Source: Cyclospora cayetanensis (taxonomy: Eukaryota; Apicomplexa; Conoidasida; Eucoccidiorida; Eimeriidae). Taken from it: a stretch of 64,000 bases of DNA. Below are positions 21,958 to 36,900 of this stretch, one piece after another. The notes under the pieces are model-generated. The model made no database searches and was not told the origin of the DNA. It saw nothing but the letters and a program-made list of their open reading frames with translations. Position numbers and translations under genes: made by a program. The stretch lies in contig NW_020312128.1 of the NCBI RefSeq assembly GCF_002999335.1, positions 18,112 through 82,111 of the forward strand, written 5' to 3'. Numbering within the stretch: the stretch's first letter is position 1; each line of letters opens with the position of its first letter.

Positions 21958-24900
21958 TTACAGGCTTTCTTTGGAATGGTCTCCATGTTCAATTTCTTGA
22001 GGATTAGCAAACGTCCAGTACTTTAAGCGCACTTGGTATTGAGCCAGTAATATTGCAAGTACAAGTACCAGCAGAATTAGAAAAGTAACATAGATGGTGT
22101 TCCAGTCTGGAGGTCCATATAGAACTGCTGCAGGGAGCTTCAGCGGCAGTGTCGCAATTGATTCGTGTGTTGCTGTGTGCGGCAGGTTGACAGTCATAGG
22201 GCCACACTGCGTCACTTGCTCTACGACATTAATAATGGTGATACGGTTAGTGCCACGGTTTGTTGCAAACACAGAAACTCCTGGAGCTGTGAATGTATAG
22301 CCAAAGAGCAAGAACGGAGCCCCCGATTCCATTTCTATTTGAAGTTTCCTGAATTCACGCCCACATCGTTGTGCTTCAAATTCTCTTAGCTCAATGAATG
22401 TGTCATTTACAAATCTAAGTTCCATGCTATGGGCCACAATTGCCCATTGGATAAGAGAAACCACCTACTTGAACTCGCCATCGTCGAAGATGGGGTTTGT
22501 GTTCAGTAGAGAATCGTTGATGTGCACGGGGTACACTGGCTCGCTTCCAGGACTCAGTTGCCACAGGATAGATGAACCCACCAAAGTGCATAGCAGAGGA
22601 CTTTCGATAAACGGCACTTGATTTGTAGCTTGAACAAATTTAGCTACATTTTGCGCTGGCCGTCTCAGTTTTGATGTGTCCATACTGATCACCGTGGATC
22701 TTTCAGCTACACTTAAGGACAATCGTTCACTCATAGCCTCCAGGAGCTCCTCGGGTACTCCGAAGTAGCCACGTGTGGTGCCATCTGGGGTACAACGCAA
22801 ACACAGCAGTGGAGCGCTTATGGAGGCTTGTGCGTCACTGTTGCTGAGGGTCGTTGAGGCCTGTGTCAGGTTACCTTGAGCAGCTGCAAGGAAGATGACC
22901 GGGCACGAATCTTCATCGCACGATGGAGGGCCAAAAAGCACGGCAGAGCGCCCCTTTAGAGCCCCTATGCTGAAGCTTGTCCGAATGCTGCCGTTGCCAC
23001 TTTTGACAAGTAGTGCCTTTCCGTCAGTAGAAAAAGTTTGCTGTTGCTCTCGGCAATTCTCGTCACACACATCAGTGACAGCAGGAAGAAAATTGCATGA
23101 GCACAGGCCGCTTTTTGGAATGTACGACCCACCCTTGGGCCCACAGAAATTTTGACAGAACTGGTTCGTGCTTTGGCACTGCCCAGTATGGGTACGTATA
23201 GCGCCTCCGCCACATTCGGGATATTCCTGAACACCATAGTAAAACAGCAAGAGCATTGAAGCAATATAAGGAAAGAAGGGTAAATAATATGAAGCCGGAT
23301 AGAAAAAGTTCCTCCACAGCTACAGGCGTACCCAAATCTTATTCAGTCTTACCTTTGGAAGACACGGCTCCTCGCTGTCTTCGTGCGAAAAGTCGGTGCC
23401 TTCAGAATATGGATGACAGTGTGAGCACTCAAAATTGAAGGTATAGATGTACTGCAATGCAATAGGCCCTAAAGGGTCTGTGATTCTAGACTGAATCGCG
23501 CTACTGAATACAGGAGACATGCTCTATTCGCAGCTACTCGAAAGAGTTGCAACAGTTTACTGAGTTTCATGTACCTGAGATGATATGTTCATAGCCGTTC
23601 TTACAGATACACGCTCCCGTGCTTGGCTGGTAAACTCTGTTTGCTCCCAAGCATTTGCATTCAAAGTCTCCGACTTCCGTAAACGAGCTGCCACCGCATG
23701 CTGTACAGCTACCCTGCCCCATTTTGTCAGTATAAGATCCTACCTGTGGAAGCCACAGCATAGCACTCCTTGCTTTAAGAGTTGTCCATTTAGCAGCAAA
23801 CCACACTCGCAAATATATATTGGGGCGTAAGTTCATTGACCTTTCTACTGCAGCGTTCTGGCGCTAGGGCCCGTTGATAAGCACCGGAGTAGTTGCAGGG
23901 CAAAATCTGTGTGTACTTATACAGGGCATTTCAAGCAATTTTCAATGGCTTCTTTTCCAGAATCTGGATTATATGTCCCGGCGGGGCACGGAACCATGGT
24001 AGCTGAACCTTCTGGGCAGTAGTAACCAGGTGCGCAAGGTATCCCGCCGTCATCTTCTAAGGTCTTTGGATACCTAAGTAATGCATGCACTCCCCACTGA
24101 ATGAGCAAGATTGCTGCTGATGCCTGAGCATAATTTTGCTGAAGTCAATCATGCAACATCTAAGCAAGCTGCTCGTCTTGCATGAGACGCATACAGAGAG
24201 TCTAAAGTGACGAGAGTTGATATACTGCAGAAGAAGCTTTGCTTTCAGTGTACAGTTAATGCTGCCCTATTTCCACATAATATCGGGGTCTAGAAGATCG
24301 AAGCTAAATGCCGTGTTGATGATTTTGCAGTTGAGTTGGTTTAGCACCTTAGTCAAAGGCGACAGGAAAAAGCATGAAAGAAACCTACCTACAGGCCCAC
24401 TATGTTGGCTCACCTGGTCTGGCAGCCTACTTTGCAGATGTAGCCAGGCTGACACGGCGTACAGTCCCGGCTGCCATCGGTGTCGCTGTAGGTGCCCTAT
24501 ACCGCAATCATAGAATGCCCTCAAACTGTATATAAAGCCAGAAACTCCGAACCTCATTGACAGATGGTGCTAGCACAACCATACGTGCAGCACTGTGCAA
24601 ACTGGTCGTTCTCAAGTGTAACTTCTTGCATGAATCTGACCTCTTCACAGGCTACGCAGGCGGTGCTGGCAGAGCTACGTAAGATATCATAGGGATTCAT
24701 TCGGCTTCCTGCTGGGCACGCGTAGGGAGCTGTCGCCCCTGATGGGCAGTAGAAACCCTGGGGACATGTCTCAGGGACCGAAGACATCAACGGGCAGAAC
24801 GATCCCCCAGGACAAGTGCTTGGCACAGCTGATCCAGCAGGGCAGTACGTGCCCGGCGGACAAGGCAGCGCCACTGGGGTTTTAGCAGGGCAGTAATACC

Positions 24901-27900
24901 CCTCGGGGCAGGGCACTGAAAGGTCAGCAGTGCCAGGTTTTCCGCAAAAGATTCCGCCTGCACAAGTCAATCCCTATATGCGCCAGTGTGTGCAAAAGCA
25001 GTCAGTCTGTAAGTGCATTTGAAGCATCTATCCCTATAGCTACCTTGGCAGCTCACCTGGGCAAGGCCGACAATCAGAAGAGCTAAGAGAGCCCATTTGA
25101 GGGTTGTGATAGCCAGCAGCGCATGGCAAAGCTTTGCTGGACCCTTGTATGCAGTAGTGCCCCTCGGGGCACAGGTTTTCATCCGTTAGCTCACTAGTGC
25201 CCTCTTGGGGACATGTCATTCCTGAGTTGTGTAAATTGCAGGTTAGTGGAGCACTACGCTATTCATCTAAACTTTCATCCTACAAAGGATTATAAAATTT
25301 ATTATAATATATCTGGGAAATTCTCAAAATTTCCAAGCACAAGCTAGGCCGAGAACCATGCCTCACCGGCTGGGCACAACAAGCAGCTCGATGAACTAGA
25401 CTGTCCTTCGCGAGCATTGTAATATCTTTCTGGGCAAGCTGTAGGCGTTTGGCTGCCACGGCTGCAATAATGACCTTTGGGGCACGGTGTGGGGATTGCG
25501 ACAGTGGGTGTGCAGTAGTAGCTGAGTACGGTTCAGCACAAGGCAAATGCGACCTTGAATGCCATATTCTTAGATGTCTTCCTATTTTATGAGAAAGTAT
25601 GCACAATTGAGCACCAAGGGTGGCGAAGGCACTGTAAAGCATTAATATAGAATATAAGTCTTTAAGAGAGCCGTGGGCTGCTCGCTCACCCTGCAGGGCA
25701 CAAGGAGCAATCAGATGGCCATCGGCCTCCTTTCTCAAGCCTGAAGGACCCCCTGTTGCAATTACTTGGTTCAGTTGCCCCTTCCGTGCAGTAGTATCCT
25801 GGAGGGCAGGGAATGCCTCCATATGCGTTATCGAGCATTGCTTCCCAGTTTGTCTCAGTTAGTACTACCCCAGTGCCGGCTTCTTTGACATCTTCTGGAA
25901 TATATGGATCTCGGGGAAACTTCGAATAGTCAGGATTGGGTAGAGAGTTCCCAAGCCCACAGAGAAATCTGAATTTAAGTGAGAAGACAGTAGTGTGCAC
26001 AAAAGTTGGTAAAGTACTGTGTGAATTTCCAACCTGTAACTGCATCTGCAGTCAGCTTTCTCTTTTTAGAGCACTCAGACACTTGCCAGTGTGACCGGGG
26101 GCATTCGTGTGCGTGCTCCTAATATATTCGCGTTAAGGCAACTTCAGCTCACCCTGCGCTACATGGTCCAGCAATAATACCAGCCCTACAGTACTTGCCC
26201 CTTGGACAAGGAGCGCATGCATTAGTTAGACCTGAGCTGTTTGCTCGAGTTTTGTAGGCACCGTATGGGCAGTGAGTCCCCTTCATTGTTCCTTCGGGAC
26301 ATACCTAATGATCGGAGTGGCACTTCAAACAAAGGCTCAGGTCAAGCAACGCAACTATGGACGAGCTGCACGAAAGGGCTTTTCGCCTCGATGCCAGGCG
26401 CAAACTGTGGCAAAGTCCCGGCATGTCAGCCTTTCGCTAGTTGTTTGCAATCTCCAGAAGCAGCTTATTTAAAATGAATTTGCACATGTACTCCTGCTAT
26501 GGTAGTTATACGCTGAAGCGGCTTACTTTTTGAATTACTGATTAATACACTATAACATGCTCTGAACACGGTATTTTTTGCTTACAGGTGGATGCAGACT
26601 TTACAGATGGAACTGTCAAACTATAGCTTTTGAGATATAGTTACACTTTACAGGGCCTTGGATCAACATAAAGACTCCGTGGTCGATTTTTTCTTACCAG
26701 TCCGTCGGGGCACTGAGATGGTGTTGGGCTTAATAGAGGGCATTTGTAGCCAGCGGGACATGGTGCGCATGCTGATTGTCCAGCAAGAGGCGTATATTGA
26801 CCCGGAGGGCATGCTTTAGGCACCACACTGCCCATCGGGCAGTGCCACCCAGCAGGGCATTGCCCACCTGAGACTCCATCAGCTGGCTGTGGCGTGCTAG
26901 ACCCTTTAAGACAGTAGTAACCAGGGTCGCATAATGTCACCGGACGCGTTAGACCTTTCTCAGTGCATGCATATCCTGGAGTGCAGGGCTTGCATTCCAC
27001 GGACCCAACTCCGTCCTATTCCGGCACAACAATGCACTGCAAGAGCACGCTTTGTAGAGTGTTACATGGTGATACTCGTAAGATCATGTGGGTGGGTGGA
27101 GGCCGGGTAGAAAACGGTAGTCTGGATCCAAAAACTACCTGATACGTTCCTGGATGACAGGGCGAGGGCGCCGCAGAGCCGGAAGGGCAGTAGTGCCCAG
27201 GGGGACACAATCCGTGGTCCTCATGCTCTTCTCCAAATACATGGAGGGGTAGCAAGTCGCTTTGGGCACCGCTGGAGCAAACAAATCCGCTGGGGCAAAT
27301 TGCTGATGGGCGAGAGAGTCCGGCATCGTCACATACAAATCCACCTGCGTAATTTCGCCGAACGCTCATTAGTGCACTCCGCATAACGTGGCTGAGATTT
27401 TTTCGCCAAGCACTAGGTTTGGCCGGCCTTAGGAGGAACAGATGCATGCAACAGGCTTCCTTACCAGAGCAGGGCTCGCATTCAGAGCTGCCTTGGCTTG
27501 CAGCAAAGGTTCCCAATGGGCAGGGAACGGGAAATACTGTCCCCTCGGGACAGGCGTATCCTGCTGGGCAAATTACGTCTGGAGTTGCGAGAGCGGATTG
27601 CTGGCATGACCATCCAACAGTACATTGTGTGCATACTCCTCTCCCTCCTTCACTGAATGTACCGGGGGGGCAAGGCTGTGTCGGAAGCCACAGCCGCAGA
27701 ATGTCAATGCACAAACCTCAGCAAGGGATAGTGATGAATGAATTTTTGTATTGGAACGATTCTGGCTAGACTCATGCCGCATTCAAACCTGGGAAACGTA
27801 GGAGCCTTCCGGACAGTAGTGTCCTGCTGGACACCTCCCGCCGTGTTGGTCCTCCGAGGGAGTAGGTGTTGTGCTGCCTTCAGTACAGTAGTAGCCTTCA

Positions 27901-30900
27901 GCACAGAGACCAGTCCCCATAGAGTTGGAGCAATAGTTTCCTGGCAAGCAGGCCAAACAGTCGCTTGCTTGCTTGCCTCCTGGAACTTCAGAACTTGTTC
28001 CCCTGCAGTCCGTTCTCACACTGCATTCAACCTCGACTGAAAGCTCGGTGGACCCAGCAACCTCAAGCTTTCGGAGGCTGCGCGACGAGGTATATCATTT
28101 ACATTCCCAGCCTTTAATGAACGGTTTCCGTACTCTGGGCACTGCGTCGGGGTTGTGGCTCCACTAGTGCAGTAGTAACCCTTCGGACAGAGGCTGCCTG
28201 ATGATCCAGCAATGCCGTCAGGATTGCTCTCTTCAGCATGGGGAGCTGGGGACCAGGCTCCTCCTTGGCAGTAATACCCCTGTGGTTGTAGCAGCATATA
28301 TATACATCCACTAACATCTCGTTTCGTAACTTTACCTAGCTTTGTGAAAAGGCTGCTGTGCCTTCTATAAGCGGCCAATGGGATACGGCTGAAAAATTGC
28401 TCACAGCTAGACAGTCTCCAGTGGGCTCAGTCAGACCACGGGAGCCACAGTACTTTCCGGGGGGGCACGGTAAGCACTCCGATGAGCTTTTGGCTCCAAC
28501 TTGATTATTGTATGTTCCCAGGGGGCATGGGTATTCGTACCCACTGAATGATCCTTTGAGGCAGTAGTAGCCCTGTGGACACTTCAGAGACGGTGTGGCT
28601 GAAGTGTCGGTGCAGTAGTTTCCTGCAGGGCATACTTTGCATTCTGTTTGAGCTTTCAAGTCCTGATACCAACCAGGAGGGCACGGCGTTGGGGAGGCGG
28701 GGCCTAAAACACAGAGGATAGTACGAATTTAGCTCGTTCGACAGTCGGCAACCGTTTCTTGGCACAGTCATAACCAGCTAAATGAGCTGTTTTCAGCCAA
28801 GATGTTTGTGACTTGTCTTCTTAGCTGCATTGCCACATACCAGGGGCACTTGTTCCAAATACCATAATTTCTGAAATGAATACTTGCGCGTCTGGTGAGA
28901 CCAGCATGATTTTTGTCGTGGCCACTTCCCCAAAGCTCATTGAGTAGTCTGAATGCTCGTTGGATGCTACGCTGAAGAGATCAAGGTAAGAGGAAGACGA
29001 AGAGTGGAAGTACTGCATCGAGAAGGAGGAAATAGTCTGCATTCACAAATAATTGATACAGATGCAACTAATGCATATTGTGACTGGGATAGTTGTTTCT
29101 GAATCTCTTCAAGAACAGCTTCAGTGGTAGCAAAAGAGCCAGTGAAAGACGTGAAGCACTCTAAAGTTTATCGACGTCAAGGTTTCGCATAGCCTACTTG
29201 GTTTTTGGAGTTAGGGAAATCTCACTGACATACCTTGCTTTCTGTTTGCCCACCAGAAATAATTCTGATCTCGCTGATGAAAAACAGTTTGCCTAAATCA
29301 ATTATCAAGCCATGCTCTAAGTTTTCGGTGCTCTGAGAAATCCATCCAGTGCCTAGGTCAGTATCACCGTCTGTCACATGCTCGGGCGTATTTCCACCAA
29401 CAAAATCTCCAGAAGTCAGTGTGTCCACAATGGCGTTATGCGCAACATTAAAAAGCGCACCTGTGGATACAGAGCCAGAGTACGTTGCACCGTTCATTTG
29501 CCCTATATCATGCCTTGCATCACTCCATCTCCTGTTTCCCGATCAAATGGTATCCACTCACTTTCAGGTGATTTGCAGAAATGACCCCGTGGACAAGGCA
29601 GAGCGTTTGTTCTGGAACTACCTTCAGGGCAGTAATAACCCTCAGAACAGCGACTTGTCACCTGTGGTTGCCCCACGCCCTGGCAGGCATAGCCTAAATG
29701 CCATTCACAGCAACAGAATGGCGGGCTTTTCCTGGCGCCCTTGTTCTTTCATTGCTCGTAAGCATCAGGCTCCACTTAGTATGCCAAGAATAATTTCTCG
29801 TCTATGATATGATTTTTGTCATTCTAACTGTCATATAGGTATACATATCAAGAAATAAGCTCTGGGCTGTTTGACTCGTCGAAAGTGGAAAGTCTTCTAG
29901 GACGAACCAGCAGGACACGGAATGCAATCATCGGATGTTGATGCGCCTTCACTGTCTGAAAACGTTCCCTCTGGACAAGGAAGCTCAGCGGTGCTCTCTC
30001 CTCTATCGGAGGGAGAAATAAAAACCTTCCGAACGCGTTGATTGCCGCTGTCAAGGACATAGAGCGTCTTGGTTGGGGCGCCATGCTGAGTACAAAGTCG
30101 TAGATGCTTGAAGGGCCAAAGTGCTAGAACTCTGATTCCACAGTATGTGCTCACTCTCTTCCTGCTGATGCCTACCTTTTCACCCACTGCCACTCCCGTT
30201 GGAGTGTTGATTTGTGCTTCAGGCGCAGGGATAATCCGTCCATCACCACTGAATCCTTCTGAGCCTGTTCCAAGCACTTGCTCAATGCGATGTGTGTCCA
30301 AGTCCAGCCTCCAGACTCTGAAGCAGATTGGAATATTTAGAATTTATGCAGGAACGTGTCACTTTTACGCCTTGTGACTATTGGATGAGGAAAACTATAC
30401 TAGACCGCGTTTGGCCGTAAAGGCCACGAAAGCATAGGATTCAAGGCCAGTAACTCCTCACATGTGTTTTGTGGCGTCAGCAAGAAACAACGTCGACTGC
30501 ATGCTCGAAAATCAGGGCACACACCAAAATCTCAGATCAATAAACTGAGAGCAAACCAGAATATTCAAGAGTAATTGGCCTTCTGCTTTTCCTACCGATT
30601 GTAGGCTTCCAAATGTTAGAGCAACGATATAGCCCAGATTGTAATCAATTGCTGTTTCCTTCATGGTCCGTATCCGTGGTGGCTGAATTTGAATTATCTC
30701 CACATTCTCCCCGTCAGCCAAGATTATCTAGCACATAAGACGTAGAAAATAGCAAATGTGTACTTGAGCAATGCGGGTAGCTCTAGCAGCTAATATGGTC
30801 TCTAAGTAGCTTAAGAGTAAGGGAGCACATGGTGAATTAAAAAAACTGACAAGCCATAATTTACTGCCTGTAAGTGGATGAAGCAGAGCACTGGCCAAAC

Positions 30901-33900
30901 GTACTCTCCGGTTCCCCGTATCGGCTACGTAAAGCTTCTCATCGAGGGCAACAGCGACTGCATAAGGGGAGTTTAGCGTGATATTCGCTGCGGCAGCAAA
31001 TAAGACGCCCGTGAATTGCAATTCACTCAAGCTTGTACTGTGTCAAATCGACGTCACTGACGGCAGTGAAGGGCAAAGCAAGGCTACTGTACCTGAAGAT
31101 AATCCGCTTAAGACACTTTCAGGCAATGGGGGAAACCAAGCACTTTTGTACCTCATAGTGGTTCACCCGGTTCTACATAGGGGGCCTACCAGGAGCTCCG
31201 CTTCCTATAACATCGGTCAGGCTCTTATTACTCAGTTTAATCGCAGAAATTTTGTTTGCGCCTGCTTGAGCAACGTAGAGCGTCTCGCCATCTAGTGAGA
31301 GGCTTAATCCCCACGGTTCGCTTAAGCCGGTTTGGACATCGGTGACTCCAGAGTCTTCCAGGCTAATAGCAATGACCTTTCCATCTTCTGTATAGCCGGA
31401 CAAAGGTGCAAGCTTCGTCCAGTGAAAGCTTACTATCATAAACGTGTGTCATGTAAGCTGTTGGACAGACTGTATGCTGTCAACAAGGGATATCGCATCC
31501 CGCATCAGGCATGTTAAAATGCATCATCTTTGGGACAGCAACGTTGGGGTTGACAGCCTTAAAAGCTTAAGGGCAACGCTGCTTTAGCATCTTGGGGGCC
31601 TGACCTGACAGTGATGCATACAATATGTTTCCGTCATTTGACACTGCAAGGCCTCCAGGCTTTTTAAGGCCAGTTTTAATCTTAGTTACAAGCCCTAAGG
31701 GAAGAATCACAGTTCACACTTGTGTGAGCATGTCAATTTACTTGGGCAGGCTCTCTTTCCCTTGCCATCCATTCCCTGTATTTCCCCAAATCAACTTCGA
31801 AGCACCCTATCTACGTGGCGCTCTCACGGAAAATATAAGCTCTCACCGCGCGGGGTAATGTTTGGTTAAATCACTTTAATCCATAGATAAAGATGACAGC
31901 TACATAAGGCAGCTTGAAAATGGAGGAGAAAATAGCCATACAAGCTGGAACTCGCTTACGTGCCTCAGAAAAGGTGTGCAAACTTTAGTGGCGGAATAAC
32001 TGGCAGTCTACCTGTGGACAGGTGGATGGAGCTGATTCGTCCCTCTTGATACTCCGCCACTATGAGCTCGCCTCGAATATGGTTCACAGCGATTCCTGTC
32101 AGCTGACTAAACGTTGCTTCTGGCGCAGACAGTCCGTCACCAGCGGCCTTTGTATTACCGTTTCCTTTAAGTGTATCGACCAAAGGAGCTGCAAAACAAC
32201 GTTGAGGGGACACGCGGCTTTTTCCTCCTCTCAAGGGTCTAGGCTAGCCCAGCGCCTTGGTAATAGCAGCTGCAACTATGAACACAGGAGACTCAAGAAC
32301 TGTTCTTGCGGAGCTTAGTGTCTTAAAGGCAAGGATTGCGAACCAGTGTGGCAGTAATATCCTGCAGGACACGGGTATCCCTGATATTTTTCGGGGCACA
32401 TCTCCCCAGACGTTGCAGCTTCAGGGCTGTGTGTTGAAGATCTCTGTTTGCAGATGTATCCACCCCGGCAGCGGCCAGTGGGCCATTCAAGAGCTTCGTT
32501 TGCACAATAATATCCAGAGGGGCATGGCGTAGGGAGCGTCGAGTTCTCGGGGCAATATTCGCCGTAAGTGCAAGCTGTAGGGGTTACAGACCCTGTCCCA
32601 TTAGCGCAGTAATATCCTGCAGACAGTGCAAAACTCAAGTGCTCACTCCAACAAAACCGATGACAATATGACGCAGGATGGGTGCTGTTTCTCCACGAAA
32701 TATGCAAGATGACAATGCAAAGATGCAAGCAATGTTTATGACCGGGAGGAGTACGAGGAGCTTTTTGCGCCAGCTTCGACGGTGCTCCACGAGTACACAT
32801 TTAAAGGCAGAATGCTTTTGGTATATTCGCACGCCGACCTGCTGGGCAGGGAGTCATAGCAAGATCCCCCTGTGCCGATGTTCCAGGGGTGCTGCACAGT
32901 TGACCACCCAGACAGAGGTGGCAGCTCGCAGAGGAGATAGCACCTTGGGCTACGCCGTACGTCCCTTGCGGACAAGGAAACTGAAACTTATGCTGAGTGC
33001 CGGCAGGGCAGAAAAAGCCTGCTGGACACGTTTTGGGAGCAGTCGAACCCGGTTCGCAGTACGATCCTGTAACAGGAAAAGATGTTCCAGACAACCCGAT
33101 AAATCAGACACTAAAAATTTTCCCTGGTTTGAGTGTGGCTGGCTACAGCTGCGTTCAGCAAACCTTGTGGGCAGGTTAAACATATCGTCGCCCCCTTTTG
33201 CGGCTGGTATGTGCCGCTCTCGCATGGAATGGCGGTGTGAGTCCCTTCTGGACAGTAGTGCCCCTCAGCACAGAGCTTGGTGGGATCAACAGGAGCCGCG
33301 CTTCCCTCTTCACAGAAGAATCCTGCAAGCACCCAGGGCGTCATGCTTGTCACCAGAGTGGAACTACTGCATCATGGTAGATTATGCAAACAACAATGCA
33401 CAGAAACGCACAATTTCAATCCGCACCAGCACTGCAGTATCCAGAGGGAGATGCAAGCCCCGGAAACGCGCAATACTGTCCTAGTGGGCAAGACTGGCAC
33501 TGCTGCTCTTCCCATGCTCCTCTGCACACACGCGTTTTCGCATATCAGTACGACTACTCCTGAGTCAAGCTGCAGGAAACCGTGGTGCATCCTGACGGGC
33601 TAACTAAAAGATACGAATTTCATGACCTTGCCCTAGGCATACCTCGTGAGGGGTGGCAGGTGTAATATCAATGGAAGATAGGGGTTTGTTTTCTTACGAT
33701 GCAGGAAGGTATTTGCCTGCGGGGCAAGGGACTTTTGTTGGGCTGCCTTCCGGGCAGTAGTAACCCGGCGGGCATGCATTTTCTGCATTAGATGGGTCGA
33801 TAGTGCCTGAGATTGAGCCAGAACAGGCCAGATTTCCAGCCATATGTAGCACATCTAAATACTCAGTACAAGAGCATATGCGTCGTATAATAAGTACCGT

Positions 33901-36900
33901 AGTCGCACCTTCAGGACAAAAGAAGCCAGGACGGCATTCTCCTGAATGCTCGGACTGTCCCATGGAGTTGCAGTATTTTCCAGCAGGACATGGCTGTGGA
34001 GAACCACTTCCGTGAGGGCAGATATAACCCAGCGGACATAGGCCTGCCTCAATACAAAGTTTTCGGAAAAATACACTTTGTTGTTCCTCTTCGGGAGCCT
34101 CCACAGTCCCGCACCTGCGTCAAAAAAAGAAAAGCTCTCTAAACTCTGCCACTTCGACCAATGGATGCTGCCTTTCTAGCATGGACGCTGCATGGGAGAG
34201 AAAGCAGGGAAGGCACCTAATGTGAAATCCCAGCTCATTCGCCTCTATCCCGACACAGGCGTCGAGACTCGAGCACCGTCGTTCTGCTTCAACTTTTTCA
34301 AGATATGGGCCGGCGTCACCGTTACAGCTGCCTGTCCCCCGTCCCAAAACGCCCGAGTCATATATACACCCTGAGAAGCATTAATTCGCCGGACTGTTGA
34401 TCATTGTGCATTAGCCTTCTCGTCTTTCTATTCAGCTATTTACAGTTACCCAGATTGCACAAAGTAGAGCAGTCCTCCCTTAGCGCAAGATCAATGAACG
34501 GAAATTGTTGTTTGGCGTAAGAGTCTCCAAGAGAGCCGCAACCTGAATTTTTTTCCCAAAGTCTACGTGTAAGCACCAGCGTACGTGGCCACAACGTCTG
34601 CACCCACCTGTATGGACTTCTTTTTCGTAACGAGCACCAGACGAACAATAGAAGCCGTCTGCACAGTCTCCAGTTGGAGATGTGAGGCCAGCGCGGTCAC
34701 AGTATTTCCCAGGTGGGCAAGGCGAACAGCCAAGCACAGATAGGATGCCCACATGTGGGTTGTAAAACCCTAAAGAACAGACATCGTATGTTCGAAGCTA
34801 AGTCCAATAAAAGAATAGTCAAAGGCTGACTATTCTCCGGGCCAGGTAGGAACCGCTTCAGTCTTGCCAAAAATTTACCCACAGTGGCCGTACCTGGAGG
34901 ACAGAGGTACTCCTTTTCACTTTTCGTTCCTGCTGGGCAGAACGACCCTGCTGGGCAGATGTACTTGTCATTAAATGTAACTTCGGCTCCCTTGGGACAA
35001 TAATAGCCGGCACCGCAAGAATTGCAGTAGGTACTGCCTTCCAAATCTTGGTATGTTCCCTGTCGATAGCGAGCACACCCAAGCGCGCACAACAAGTTGC
35101 AATAAATACGTCTAGAGGTGATACCTGTCTATCCAGCCTCAACGGCAGGCACCTAAGCTGAACTATGGATCAACTGCTCACCGGGAGACAAGGGATTGCG
35201 TAGCTTGAGCCCAGGGGGCACCTGTGTCCTTGTGGGCACTTTTTACCAGCGGGCTCTGCTTTAGTCTCTCCTGCAAGTGCAGAAAACATAGGATACAACA
35301 AAAGCATTGACCGCTTTCACGAATCGAACACGACAGTATCGGGGCAGTCATCAAGCCCGCGGAATCGCATATTCTCTCAGGATGTGTGCATGGATTTTAG
35401 TAACGCAGAGTGTTTTTATCGACTTTCCTCAAGCCTCCTACACTCTCTATTGTGGCTATCTCTACTACGCTTTTGCTTCATTCACAGTAAGGGCACGTGG
35501 GGGTTCCGTCTCACCCCCCTCACAAAAATACCCTGGTGAACACGGAGCACTCGGTGTAGTTAACCCTTTGTTTTCACAGTACCTGCACAAATGGCCTATC
35601 TGCAGGTGAGCCTACAAGCTTAAGGTCAAGCCGCTCAAGAAACAAAAACAAATTGAATAGAAGAAAAAGCACAAAATGACAGTGCTTGAAATATTTTTTC
35701 GTATGGGGAACTGCAGACGATCGGCATTTTAATGCATTGCTGCTGGAATGGGTCCAGCTAGTATTGTAGCAACGTACCAGCCAGATTTGCATTGAAGACA
35801 CTCCTCTAACTTGGACGCATGCGTTGATGGCTGATAGGTGCCTTCGGGACAGGGAATAGGGGCCTCTGTCCCTTCTGGGCAATATGAACCAGCTGGGCAA
35901 GGCCCGTTTCCGAAGGAGTCCGTCTCCTGCACAAGACAAATATAAGTAACTTGATTGTACCGTGTGTTCCATCGATATGATTCCCAACTCACTGCGTAAA
36001 AGGGTGTGGGTCCTTTTCAATCTGGTGCCACGAGCACTCCCAAACTCAAGCAGTGTGGTTTGTGTAGTCGCTCACCAATGGGGCTATGCTTGTACTCCTG
36101 GAAGCACAGTAGTACCCAGCTGCACAGTCGCCACTAGGTTGTTCTAACTCCTCTGTTTGGCAGTACTTTCCGGCAGGACACATACGGCAGTCGTCAATAC
36201 TCTTGCCGTTCTGCTCAGGGTTGTATGTTCCTGGCGGGCAGTTCGTGTGGAAGACAGAACCCTCTGGGCAGTACATGCCCTTTCGACAGTCTTTGGGAGG
36301 GTGATCTAGGTGCAAACCCTGAATGCGCAGCATACTGAACTTTTCTGTGTAGGCGACAGAAGAATACGCTGGTTTACGCTAAGGGGAGGCTGTTTTAATT
36401 TTTTGTCTGGGTGGTGAAGCATACCGCTTCATCGCAGTAGTAGCCTGCAGGACAGAGATCACAGCTTGCAGCTCCTGCTTTTGCTGACCATGTACCTGGC
36501 CTGCATGCCTCCGCGGTAGCGCTACCCTCGGGAGCAAAGCTTCCTGCAGGCGCAATGCTTGCTGTGGGGCTTGACGAGCCCTCTGGGCAATAGTATCCTG
36601 CTCGGCATTTTTCCACTATGGGAGTTGTTGGATCGTTTGGATCCACCGTGCAGTAATACCCAGGAAAGCACGGCCTGCAGTCTTCTTCGGAGGTACCACC
36701 TTCGTAAGGATTAAAGTGCCCCGTTGAGCAAGCCCTTACAGCTGTAGCGCCCTCTGGACAGTATCCGTAGGCAGGACATAAGACGCCTGAAATCAGGGGG
36801 TTGCACATTGTTGGGTTCCGTAAGAGGGAAGCATGACTGCCGACATGCGGATCTTACTTACGATATCCCTGTCGGATGAGATATCCTCCATTCATCAAAG

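Noticed and set aside
32678..33484. 268-codon plus-strand open frame
   Set aside because: It is antisense to the cysteine-rich exons of the giant gene, which show clear repeats; the plus frame has no domain and arises from the codon bias of the repeats.
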